Assembly (NCBI GenBank): GCA_037176885.1
Contig: JAWWNJ010000010.1
Span: 2,356,001 to 2,420,000 of the forward strand
Origin: Favolaschia claudopus
Lineage: Eukaryota; Basidiomycota; Agaricomycetes; Agaricales; Mycenaceae
Reading direction: 5' to 3'
Length of the DNA: 64,000 nt
The notes below the pieces were generated by a model. That model did not search any database. It had not been told where the DNA came from and was given only the letters and a program-made list of their open reading frames with translations. The first letter of the stretch is position 1. Every line of letters begins with the position of its first letter. Of the stretch, positions 1 through 9,837 are shown one piece after another. The position numbers and the translations under genes were made by a program.

Positions 1-427
1 AATAGAAATTGTGTTGAAGTTCAGTTCAAGTGTGAATCTAAGCATCGTTTCGAGAGTGTTCACCCGCGGAGGCTTTGCTTTCGAGTAGCTTTGTCGTGGC
101 CTTAGTGTGTAAGGAACTGCCTGCCTCTACTGCCCGCGGACTGCCTATCTCATTGTGAAGATACGTGTGCTCGAGAGTGAACTAGTATCTCCCTGAGTCT
201 GAGGAAGAGTGGAACTGTCCATCTGCTGAAGCATTGCGTTGGGACCGCTGGCGCATAACCGGAAGAGATCTGATTAGTCCTCGTCTGAAAGGCTTGTGCT
301 ATATAAAGGAGTGTCAAAGGTTCCTGGAATTTGGAGGTTCAGGTCTATAGCGTAACTGGCGCTATAAGAATTGTGCATTCTGCCGCGGAAACTGTCTGTG
401 GCCATTGTTTCAATCTCGCCCTGATAT

Positions 428-770
428 TCAACTGCGTTGGGTATCTTGTATCCTACCGTTTATAGTTCCTATTTTTAGGAAAGGTCCGCGGACGGAATCA
501 CTTCCATCTACGGTGTGTGAGAGCGTGTTTTGTGCAAGGTTCTTACTTGCAAGTCGACTTATATCCTCGTCACTGTGACATCTGGATTTCGGATCGAACC
601 CCACGAACTCTTCGAGAGACATTTGAGTGTATCTTGTTGAGATATTTGTGTTGTAGTGTTGTGTGTGTTGGTTGATTGTGTTATATATATATATTGGTGG
701 TAGATTCTCTGCTGCGCTATATTTAGCACTTCTGTCGATATATTCAAGTGTCAGCGTTACAACGCAGTTT
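428..770 (-). other. Open -1 frame following gag-protease
   Basis: At the end of gag-protease, re-reading one base at CAA/AAC moves into a frame that is open for about 114 codons down to a stop at 428. It contains an ATG at 622 (peptide starting MSLEEFVGFDP). No reverse transcriptase motif is present. It may be a pol linker read by -1 frameshifting, or an ordinary chance ORF in a decayed element. The flanking minus-strand bases 1-427 contain stops in every frame. Confidence 0.35.
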
Positions 771-3700
771 GGAAATCCTCTCCCAACAAGAGTGGAACGC
801 GCATGTTTCGTACCACGTAGGCTTCCACCTCAAAACTGATCAACTCTCCTTCCCTCGCGCGAGCAAACATCGTAAACTTCGTGAATCCTAATACTTTAGC
901 CTCGCCAGTGAGGGCGTAAAGCTTCATCCGTAGTCCTTCTCGCGGTTTGGGTAGGTCCGGAAGAGAGTTGAAATACTCTTCTGACATTAAAGTAATGTCT
1001 GCACCAGAATCCAATCTTCCTTTAATTGGTAACGCGTCGGGATTCCCCACAGCCACTTTCATATGAAGGGCTCTGACTCCGAGAGAATCGAAGCCAGGAG
1101 GGTTTGATCTAGCTCGATGCGCTTTATAGATCAATTCTCCATCGACCGTCGTCGTCGAGGGTTTCATTGAACGCGTATCCTCGCTCGTAAGCGGCCGCGG
1201 TTCATCTACCCTTAACGTTCTTGATTCTCGATGCGATTTCGATCCTTTCCTACGAACGGATCGAGGAATCTCCTCCTCTAACTCCATTTTCCCTTTGCCC
1301 TTCAGATGAGACGGTATAGGTTTAGCTCTCATCTCTCGTCGTCTCCCGTTCCGATGAGCCTCTCTAGTAACATGGTAAGCAGCCGCCTCTTTTCCATCAT
1401 CTCCGACCTCAATCTCACTCAAGATGTCGAGGAAACCTTCAGACGTAGAGCTTTCGCTCGAGTAGAGAGAATCAGATGAATTGACAAGCTCGGCTACCAT
1501 AGCTAAGTGTTCAGCGTAGTCCTTGTTTTCTATTTCATATGGTACCACCGAATCTAACATAGCAGCGTCCTTCATGGTGACCCAAACGCCGTAATGGGGG
1601 CAGTCTCGAGCGAAGTGGTTACCGCTGGTGCAGATGAAGCAAGGTCCGGGCGGCTTTCGCTCGCTATGCTTCTCGTCTTTACGAGTGAAGCTGTAGCCCT
1701 TCACCGTTTTCCCTTCGGGCCATTTCATCTTGGAGGAGGAGGCCGTGGCGTTGCCTTGGTTGGCAGGACGGGGAGTCCGACGGAATCCTCTATATCCAGC
1801 GTTAACGGATTTCTCCTCCTCAGCGTCTAGCTCCACTTCTTCCTCGCCTTCGACGTTCATCCCTTCGGCGGTACGAGCGTGACGCGGAGCCGAATTCCGA
1901 GAGTAGTAATTACCCAGGGAATGAAGCTTCATCGCCGTGTCCCAGTTACCCATGAGAGTAGGGCAGTGACGACGAGTGGCAGCGAAGAGAGCGAAGAGCG
2001 ACGGGTAGTTCTCCGAGTTGAGAATACCCTTCCACACACTAGGTGCGGTGCGGAGGATGCGGTCCACGACTTCCGCACCATCTTCCTGATCCGGGTACAG
2101 GAAGACGTTGTATGAATTGCGTCTATGCAGGAAGTCCATGGGCCATTCCTTCTCGTGGCCGAATTGGCGGAATCTCATCTCTTCGAACTCGCTCATGCGA
2201 TCTTGAAGCCATAGCTCATTGAGGAAATGAGTCTGTATGGCTTGCAAGAGCAGATGCCAGCTCTGACTAACATAATTCCGCACGTGTACGGGAAGGTCGC
2301 TCCACCACATTGCCGCTCGTCCCGTAAACTTGAGAGGGGCAATAGCTCCCAGATCCGTAACCATCTGAGGCGAGAGTCGAACGAGTTCGGACATTTTGAT
2401 CAGGTAGGGAATGGCGGTTTTCCCATGTCCGTCCCATTCGGGCACCAGCTGGAGGTTGAGTTTCCGATTCAGCTGCCACTCTTGAGGAACGTACAATCCC
2501 ATGGGTCCATGATCGGAGGGAGGTCCTCCACCGTTTGGTGGGCCTCCACCTCCTCCGTTTCCGCCATTGCCCCCTCCGTTAGGTCCGCCGTTACCATCGC
2601 CCCCGCCGCCGTTTCCTCCATCGCCTCCGCCGCCATTTCCCCCGTTGTTTCCGCCACCGTTTCCTCCATAGCCACCATTACCACCTCCGTTTCCTCCAGA
2701 AGAGGGAGTTCCTCCGCCGCCCGGTGGGTCTCGACCTCCTCCGTGAGTAGCGGAGCCGTTTCCTAAACTCCCTCCTCCGCGTCCTTGGGACCCGCCTCCG
2801 TTTGTTGCGAAGGGGTTAGCAGGAGGGTTACCAGCCGGAGCGTAGTTTTGGAATTGATGGGTAGTGAACCCAGTCAACGGCGGAATGGTAGCGCGCGCAG
2901 CTTGCACAGGCTGAGTTGGAGGATTCGTTGCGTTGGTGCCGAAGACAGAGGGGAGACCGTCAGCTTTCGCCATGATAGCTTTCTCTCTCGCGAAACGGTC
3001 AGCGGCACTAGCTTCAGCGAGGGTAGCCTCCGCAGGGTACCGTCCGGGTTTACCCGCAGCGGTCGTCGAAGGAGCGGGAACTGATCCAGGAATCTGCCAC
3101 GAAGTTGGAAGCTTCCCAAGACCTGGTAATGCGCTGACCGATCTAGGCCCTATCGTAGAAAGAGAAGGCGGAATGTTCGCGAAACGCAGCGACGGCTTTA
3201 CGGAAGCGCCCCCCACTGTGCCTTCATTCTCTACTCCACGCGGAGGAGAACGAGGAGGCTCTGGGGCAATCTTCTTCGAGCGGGGTTTGTAGTAATCTAG
3301 TCGATATTCAGAATCGTCAAGCTTGGCGGCGTAGAGCACGGCGGTGCGAGCGACTGGATAAGCTGCCGCTCGTTCGGCGTAGTCAGGTCTGAGAAGGAGT
3401 TTAGCTATTTCCTTCCCAGAGTGACTTTGATTGTAGGTGACGCGCACGGAACTACGCGTAGATTCTACGGAGCTCAACGTGTCCAAACTCTCCAGACCTA
3501 GAACCCGTCTGACTGAATTAATGAATATGTCAATCCTTTTCATCGCTCTTTCCAACCTAAGCTGCATAGTCGCACAAGCCATCAATATCGTAGAACGGCC
3601 ATAACTTTCCTCCATTCCTCGAAGGATCTTCCAACCCGGATCCAATGGAAAACGCGCGCTACGCTTGTTATCCAAGAACTCGTAAAGCCCCTCGAGGACT

Positions 3701-4797
3701 TGGTGAACGGCGAGGGCAGTTTGCGCGAACAGCTCTAGATGCACTTGATTAAGAGAGTAGGTGACGAGTTGAGTACCATCCTTGTCCCCGTAAGCAACGA
3801 TGTCGTCCTTGGTGAATTTAAGAGAGACGATTTTAGCGACCCCTTCAGCGAGATCGTCCCAGAACCAGCGGCGATGACTCGTAGTGAGACGAATCATAAT
3901 GTCGCGGAACATTATGGATTCTTCCGGAGTCCTGCCCGGTAGTACACCGTCAACGGCTCCGAACGGCATGAGAGGGTCATCATCTTTGAAGGGATCGTAC
4001 GTAGGGTGGTAGCGCACAACTGAGGCAGAGAGAGGTTCGTCGTAGACGCTGATGACTTGGCCAAAGGAAAGGAAGATGCGGCCGAACTCCCTATTGAACG
4101 AGAGAGCCTGAGATATACTCTCATTGTTCAAGAGCCCAGGTTGACTAGGACCTTCGCCGCGCGAGCTGACCTTATCGCTTCTACCGCTCTCGTTTGAGGC
4201 GCGTTCGTGCGCTTCAGAAGGAGGAGGATGGGTGAGAGAGAACAGGGACGGAGTCGCGGAAACGCGCTCAACGTGGCCCGGCACTCCCAATCCTTGCGTC
4301 CCATCATTTCCTCTGTTAAGGGCGGCTTCATCCTCAGTGGCGCGACGAGCGGCGTCGGCGAGGATGTGATAGCGTTGAGCCAGCTGTTCCATCGTCATGG
4401 ATTCTTCCGGTGGCGCGGACGAGCTGCCGAAATTGGGAAACGCCATAGACTCAACTTCTGATAAGGAGGAGTCCGTGACGGCTTGGAGGGTAGGAGCGAC
4501 GGTCGATTCGGGAGGAGAGGCGACGTTACTATCCACTGCGGTGAAAACGATGCCGGTAGACGTCGTCGTGGAGGCGGGCGCGTCTCCTTCCCCGCGAGAT
4601 ACACCTTCGGAAGGGATCTCAGCGGGAGCGGAAACGAGGATCGAAGTTGCCGGGGTTTGGGTCCTCGACGCCGCGCGTTCACCAGCGGCTCGAGTTCTCC
4701 CTTCCGAGTCGACGACAGGAGGAGGAGGCGGCCCTCTGTCCACACCTTTACCTTTTCTTCTGGAATAATTCCTGTTACGGTTCGAAGTCCCAGACAT
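757..4797 (-). CDS. Retrotransposon gag-protease polyprotein (Ty3/gypsy-like)
   Basis: A single open frame of 1346 codons encodes the structural polyprotein and protease of a retroelement. I chose the ATG at 4797, which sits in a good context (ACC before ATG); the frame is open further upstream but without an ATG. The N-terminal third is Ser/Pro/Glu-rich. A glycine/asparagine-rich tract lies at about 2510-2810. A gag-like helical region follows (about 1900-2500). A CX2CX4HX4C zinc knuckle (CFICTSGNHFARDC) is encoded near 1600-1640. A retropepsin active site, LDSGAD, is encoded near 990-1015, followed by the hydrophobic LLLGEDFQ block. The frame stops with TAA at 757-759, straight after the protease. 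The -1 frame then stays open to about 428, so translation into a downstream frame is possible. Confidence 0.85.
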   Translation of the reverse strand: MSGTSNRNRNYSRRKGKGVDRGPPPPPVVDSEGRTRAAGERAASRTQTPATSILVSAPAEIPSEGVSRGEGDAPASTTTSTGIVFTAVDSNVASPPESTVAPTLQAVTDSSLSEVESMAFPNFGSSSAPPEESMTMEQLAQRYHILADAARRATEDEAALNRGNDGTQGLGVPGHVERVSATPSLFSLTHPPPSEAHERASNESGRSDKVSSRGEGPSQPGLLNNESISQALSFNREFGRIFLSFGQVISVYDEPLSASVVRYHPTYDPFKDDDPLMPFGAVDGVLPGRTPEESIMFRDIMIRLTTSHRRWFWDDLAEGVAKIVSLKFTKDDIVAYGDKDGTQLVTYSLNQVHLELFAQTALAVHQVLEGLYEFLDNKRSARFPLDPGWKILRGMEESYGRSTILMACATMQLRLERAMKRIDIFINSVRRVLGLESLDTLSSVESTRSSVRVTYNQSHSGKEIAKLLLRPDYAERAAAYPVARTAVLYAAKLDDSEYRLDYYKPRSKKIAPEPPRSPPRGVENEGTVGGASVKPSLRFANIPPSLSTIGPRSVSALPGLGKLPTSWQIPGSVPAPSTTAAGKPGRYPAEATLAEASAADRFAREKAIMAKADGLPSVFGTNATNPPTQPVQAARATIPPLTGFTTHQFQNYAPAGNPPANPFATNGGGSQGRGGGSLGNGSATHGGGRDPPGGGGTPSSGGNGGGNGGYGGNGGGNNGGNGGGGDGGNGGGGDGNGGPNGGGNGGNGGGGGPPNGGGPPSDHGPMGLYVPQEWQLNRKLNLQLVPEWDGHGKTAIPYLIKMSELVRLSPQMVTDLGAIAPLKFTGRAAMWWSDLPVHVRNYVSQSWHLLLQAIQTHFLNELWLQDRMSEFEEMRFRQFGHEKEWPMDFLHRRNSYNVFLYPDQEDGAEVVDRILRTAPSVWKGILNSENYPSLFALFAATRRHCPTLMGNWDTAMKLHSLGNYYSRNSAPRHARTAEGMNVEGEEEVELDAEEEKSVNAGYRGFRRTPRPANQGNATASSSKMKWPEGKTVKGYSFTRKDEKHSERKPPGPCFICTSGNHFARDCPHYGVWVTMKDAAMLDSVVPYEIENKDYAEHLAMVAELVNSSDSLYSSESSTSEGFLDILSEIEVGDDGKEAAAYHVTREAHRNGRRREMRAKPIPSHLKGKGKMELEEEIPRSVRRKGSKSHRESRTLRVDEPRPLTSEDTRSMKPSTTTVDGELIYKAHRARSNPPGFDSLGVRALHMKVAVGNPDALPIKGRLDSGADITLMSEEYFNSLPDLPKPREGLRMKLYALTGEAKVLGFTKFTMFARAREGELISFEVEAYVVRNMRVPLLLGEDFQTAL

Positions 4798-6497
4798 GGT
4801 AGTACGAGATAAAGAGCGTTGGGGCCTCTTCCACTCTTTTATAGTCGTAGGAGCGTCCCATGCGTCTTGTTGATCCAATCTTTGCTAGCATATGGTCGTA
4901 CGTCAAGTGAGTAAAAGCAAGAACGGCGTCGCAGACGAGCATTCGACGGAAAGCCTTCGGTCCAGGGCAAGAAGTGGCGGCGAGATGAGTCTCTCGCAAT
5001 TCATCCGACTCGTCCAGACGTCGTAAAAGTGAATATAACCCCTCCTTCTAGTCGAGTAACGAGTTCGGGGAGGAATTTGCTTCCGTTGATGGCACGCGGA
5101 GCGAGGAGCAAGCTTGATGGCGTGGCATTGAGTAAGAAGGGAATTCCAGCTCAAAGCAAAAGAAATAACGGAGACGCAAAGCGTCTCAACGTAGTATTTC
5201 GTTGCGAGCTCGAATAGGAGGAGGAAGTAATGAACTTGAAGATCTTCGTCTTGTTTTGGTGAAGCCTCCCTGTGTGTCCACCATTGTGAAGCCTATGAGC
5301 TTCGGTCGGGGCTTCTCGCAAGACGAGACCTTCAGGGTAGAGGACTGGGGTCCTCAACCCTACCTGCGGATGATTAGACAGTCGCAGGTAGAGGCGAGTT
5401 CACGCGCGAAGCGGAACTCTAGCCTGTATCCCGGGATCGGGACGTTGTCACCCAACGCTGGGCTCTTGCAGCCAAGAGTAGCGGGTAGTTGTACGGGTAC
5501 CCAGCCAGAGTCTTCTATGTTGAATATTGAGCGCCCGCAGGCCCGTTGCGTTCGTTGTTTAAGAAAGCATAGTGGTGGGCAGAGGTAAGTTGTATATTGT
5601 TTTGCTACAACAACTACAGTAAACAGATGTAAACTACAATGATCGCACTATATACAATATATGAAATATATACGAATAATATCTACCCGTCACATTCGAT
5701 GGGAGTTCGAATAGCTCGTCAAGTAGAATTGTTGGGGTCCAGGACGAAAGCGCAAGGAGCTTGCGTGCGCTGGGATACTCCTGGGAACACAGTGTTCAGA
5801 GACTGGACCATGCTGTGTATAATATATCACTATCACTATCACAATCGTTCAGTTCTCCGAATGCCTTCCACCCGGTTGAGCCCGTCGATGTGAAAAGTCC
5901 CAAACTAGTTACAGTTGTATCGTGTAACGTAGGAATCATGCGTTACAAATAGCCACAGTCAATGGTATTTCCAAAAATCGTCGCAGTGATTTGTTTTTCT
6001 CAAGCCTCCAATTTGCCTGGAGTCCAAACGTCCACGAAGCTTGCAAGGATTCGGATAATTTCGGACAGTTCAGCCGGACGTCTTCGGATGGCTCAACTGC
6101 AAATTAGCTCGCTTGTTTTCTTGTTCTGTCTTCAAACTCTTCCACTTCAGCATCGCGAACACAGCTGGTTCTGTTCAAGCTGCAACTCTCCGCGTCTTGT
6201 TTTTCAATGCAACTCAACTGGATGTCTCGAAATGCGAACCTCCTCCGACCTAACTCCTTGGGTATCAGGTACTAAATACCGCGGTGCAATTCGCTGTGTG
6301 TCGCCATAGTGTCTGCTACCAGGTAAGCGGCTCAGGCCTGCAATCTTACGAGTGGGGCCAAGTCTGGTTCTGCTCTGGCCTGCGCCAAGCGCCGGTATAT
6401 CACTAGCAGGGCAATGCATATATGTATAGCCCGGTCGGAATGCACAGCAAATCCATCTCTTTCCCCTACTTCCACCTTCCTCCGATTGCCCACTGTA
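4798..6497. other. Retroelement leader/LTR side and gene-free DNA
   Basis: About 1.7 kb holds no convincing gene. The part adjoining gag (to about 5600) should be leader and 5' LTR of the minus-strand element. An AT-rich stretch with TATATA runs lies at 5640-5690. Short plus-strand ORFs here lack known domains. I see no tRNA-like fold. Confidence 0.5.
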
Positions 6498-6875
6498 ATG
6501 ACTTCCACGTCCGCCCCCATATCTCTCCCTCCACTTTCAGTCGATGGTCTCTTGCATGCCCATGCTGCTTCGCAGGACCCGAAACTCGCGGCATTAGAAC
6601 AGGCTCATACAGAGCGCATGGGCTTGAAAACAAAGAACGAGCAGCTCTGGAAGCTCGTCGAGAAGCAGCGAGCGGGATACAATCAGCTCATCCAGGAGCT
6701 GGAACGGATGCGTTCTGAACGAGACGCTTACAAGACGAAACTCGTTGCGTCGATGCAACCGGGGTCGGTGTCCGACCGTAAAGCGGACAACGGAGCGGCG
6801 CTTTCTGTGTCGACCGCAACTACCGCACACAGCAACATGGAAAGTCCGACAACCCCTCGACCCCGGCATACGTGA
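6498..6875 (+). pseudogene. N-terminal fragment resembling a RhoGAP (Bem3-like)
   Basis: An ATG at 6498 opens 125 codons. Residues about 25-85 are strongly helical and charged, with the block LWKLVEKQRAGYNQ followed by a Glu/Arg-rich coiled coil (LIQELERMRSERDAYKTKL). From memory this resembles the N-terminal coiled coil of agaricomycete Rho GTPase-activating proteins. The frame stops at 6873-6875. A Pro/Ser-rich sequence continues in the +1 frame for about 45 codons, which looks like a shifted continuation. No PH or RhoGAP domain follows, so this is probably a truncated copy or pseudogene. It could also be a short real gene with an unseen intron. Confidence 0.4.
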
Positions 6876-7843
6876 TCATCCACCTCCCCCAGCGCGACTA
6901 TCAATCGGACCAGCCGCATATTCCTTACCTCGCCCACGTCGTCTGTCTTTCATCGCGAGCCGATGCGATAGAGCGTCGCTCGGTATTCGGACTCCGACCC
7001 CTTTAAAACTATGACACCCAACTCCACCCTCGACCCCGCTCTCATGACCTCCGTACACATTCGTACAGCCCCGACGTAGATAAATCAACGGCTTCATGTA
7101 AAGTATCACGATGCAACCCTTTATGTATAATACCACCATAGATCCGCGAACGATGTATAATTTGCAAACCGCTCTGGAGGCTGTCATAAATTCCCTCACA
7201 CTTGCACTCCTCACACTTGCACTGCAATGCGGTTCAAGCAATGGGCAACATAACTTTAGAGTACTCACTAGTTATCGACTCGTTTCTATAGAAAGTGTTT
7301 CCTTGTCTCGATTGATCATTAAGGTTTTACTAATGAACCAAGCATTGAGCTACCTTACGATTCGATACAAGCAGGCGGGATGAGTCCCTTGTAAGTATAA
7401 CCAGTACGAACACAACCTTTGCACCCAACTGGCAATGTCTTTTCTTTAATTACATAGTTCCATGTCCGAGTCCGCCATGCCCGCAAGGAGAACATCCATA
7501 GCCCACTGTGTGTCCTGTCAAATGTTTGGGTAGGCTTCATTCTTCGGCGCCTCAGAATCGGTGACCGGAGCCTCCCTCCAAAATATCCATGATCTCATGA
7601 TATCCTGGTGATAGTATGTGATTTTGCGCCGGTAAAAGTGAGAATTTGCTTGCCTCTTGAGTTCCGAACGTGATGGCGGCAATTATAGGCACTGGACAGC
7701 ATTACGCCGAAGTCGGTTGGGTTTATGAGCCAAACATACCGATTGTCAGCACGAGACGAGTCCAATAGGGTTTAATGCCATTAGGTGCCCCGAGACTCAG
7801 TGAGCTAAGTCTAATAACATGCAACTCAGTCAAGTTGTTCAGA
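6876..7843. other. Gene-free interval
   Basis: Nothing convincing was seen. Short ORFs on both strands lack domains and have no supporting splice pattern. Confidence 0.5.
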
Positions 7844-8871
7844 CTAGAAGATCAGACCCACGCACCCCACTCCCGCCATCGATATAATCGTGAATAGAAC
7901 AACGCGAATGAACATGGTGAGGAAAAGTTTTTGGTCTGGCCCACTCGATGAACGGAATTGCCTCCAGTTGCGGTACAGCATGACAGCGATCCAGACTAGG
8001 TTGGTGAAGGCAACGAAAAGATCAGATGTGCGGCCATGCTCACTTTCCAACGGAAAAATGATGATTCCGGCAATTATGATGATATAGCTGCTAACTAGAG
8101 TTCTATTTGGAAGGCGCGGTCGCTGAGCCACAAAACGGTGAGGTGAATATGAGCCTTACGGTTGAGATGAGCTGACATGGCAATACAGCAAATTTCCTTC
8201 CAGTTCAACAACAGTAGGGTCCTGAACTGACTGGAGGAAATAAATATCAATGAGTGTGCTGCAATTGACGTGGACCCATGTGCTTACCACCATAGCCTCT
8301 ATGAACACGGCGAGCAAGACTATCGGCGGGAATGTGACGAGCTGCCGTGCCTCGGTGACGACTCGCAATAGTGTATGAATGACCACGCACAAATTTTGTG
8401 AAAGAAGGATGAATCTTTCTCTTGTTACATATGATAGCTGAGAGGCGAATGTAAAGCTGGTAGCTTCGTTAAGCATGCCGTCTACTTGACAGAAAAAGAG
8501 ATCAACCCACGTCGGCGACAAAAGCAAGAGCGCTGAGTGTAGGGCTGAAATTGGTTAGGTGTTGCTTTAGACGGAGAGGAGATTGAGCCGTACTAGGTTG
8601 GGACCGCGTAAATCAGAGCCGATTGAAAAAAGCATAAGCCAAAGGGTGGGTTCGACCCACCCTGGTGGCCAATAAGGAATAAAAAAGCGACCGAATACAC
8701 AATCCACGAGAATATGTGCCTGAACCAAAGCTGGCTCCTGTGGACGGTGGACGAGAAATATGCGGAGGCAGCGATGAAACCGAGGGAAACAACACCCAGA
8801 AGGACGGAGATGTTGAAGACGGTCACTTTGACGGAGAGAGAGCCAGCCTGGACTGAGGGGGAGTTTTCCAT
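7844..8871 (-). CDS. Multi-pass membrane protein, 7TM/GPCR-like, function unknown
   Basis: A spliced minus-strand gene starts at the ATG at 8871 (MENSPSVQAG). Exon 1 encodes two to three hydrophobic helices, including a block ending GLCFFQSALIYA. An intron with GT, CTAAC branch and CAG acceptor follows at about 8590-8540. Middle exons (about 8500-8180) encode a helix around VTFPPIVLLAVFIEAMV. The last exon (about 8100-7844) encodes two more helices and ends VGCVGLIF. The pattern of about seven helices and the conserved-looking GHQGG..PPFGLCFFQ block match uncharacterised fungal integral membrane proteins that are sometimes annotated as GPCR-like. Internal exon borders are uncertain. There is no recognisable ligand or enzymatic motif. 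Confidence 0.6.
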
Positions 8872-9837
8872 AAGGAGAACGCAAAAGAAAGAAAAAAGGA
8901 ATGAATGAAAGCCCCCAGAGCATGGCAATGATACACGGCGGGGCTTATTATACGTTCACACAATCTTGACGATCTGCCAAAACAGCGGACACCGGGAGGC
9001 GATGCGGACGAATAGATGGCAATCGTGCGTTCTGGCAACAAATCTGATCGGGGGGTTCATTCGCCCAGACCTCAAGCGCCGAACTAGACTGACAGCGGCG
9101 GCGGCGGCGGCGGCGGCGGGCGGTGACTCAACTACTGGAATCTGCGGGTGGATACTGCGAACGAAAGCATGCAGAGGGCCAGAGCTTCCAAGAAATAGGA
9201 GCGCGAACGATGGTAGTACAACTCAGACCTCAGAAATTCGAAGAACTTGTGAGAGCCTCAAATTAGAAGGTCGCGAAAATTCTGTGCGGGGAATACGGAG
9301 CGGTTTCCAGAGTGATTATTAATAGCGATCATGGTGGTATGCTGTGGGACGGATGCACAAAACGTATCGCCTGGAGGGGGATGACTAGAAGATGGTGGAA
9401 GTCAAGGTGGAAGTATGTCAAGATGCCTGATTCGGCCCGTGACATGTTGGCCTTGACTCGGCAGTCCCGGCTTCTTTCGCGACCTCGCTCAGGCTGCCAG
9501 CCTCGCTCTCACCATGCTCAACCCTTCCCATACTTAGCGCTCAATCATGATTCCTCTAAGTCCACCCTCAGCCCGAAATCAATTGGAACGAAACGGAAGA
9601 ACGTCAACGGAGGTCAACGGTGTACCGAATAAGGGCAAAGTCTTACTCTACACTGTCCTTGACCTGACAGCGAGAACTTTGCTCGCGCACAGCCGTTCAC
9701 CTGATGAAAGCTACCATGTACTTCCATTGTGATCGCCACTGGGTACCGCCACGTTCCAATAAATAGGCAAGTCAAAGTTTTCAACGTGCACATCAGCAAA
9801 CCGGCACCTCTCCTGCTACCATTCGGAAACAACAGAC
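8872..9837. promoter_or_regulatory. Divergent intergenic region with a GCG triplet repeat
   Basis: This stretch separates the membrane-protein gene (-) from the methyltransferase gene (+) and must carry both promoters. It holds a pure (GCG)n run at 9095-9120. No TATA box or gene was identified with confidence. Confidence 0.4.
9095..9120 (+). repeat. (GCG)n microsatellite
   Basis: About eight to nine uninterrupted GCG units lie in an intergenic region. The run is not inside a recognised coding frame. Confidence 0.85.

Larger units (their letters stand above)
1..5600 (-). mobile_element. LTR-retrotransposon, gag-protease portion; polymerase not seen
   Basis: A minus-strand retroelement fragment carries a long gag-protease ORF (757-4797). 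Its leader and presumably its 5' LTR lie to the right, in about 4800-5600, and any polymerase region would lie to the left, toward and beyond base 1. I could not find a reverse transcriptase, RNase H or integrase motif in 1-756. I could not prove LTR borders either, because the second LTR would be outside the window. Outer coordinates are therefore rough. The order gag, CCHC knuckle, retropepsin is that of Ty3/gypsy-type elements. Confidence 0.6.

Noticed and set aside
585..620. T-arm-like GGGGTTCGATCC on the minus strand (possible tRNA)
   Set aside because: Upstream bases cannot form the anticodon, D and acceptor arms.
2227..2766. 179-codon plus-strand open frame
   Set aside because: It is a shadow of the gag ORF, through the Gly/Asn-rich tract.
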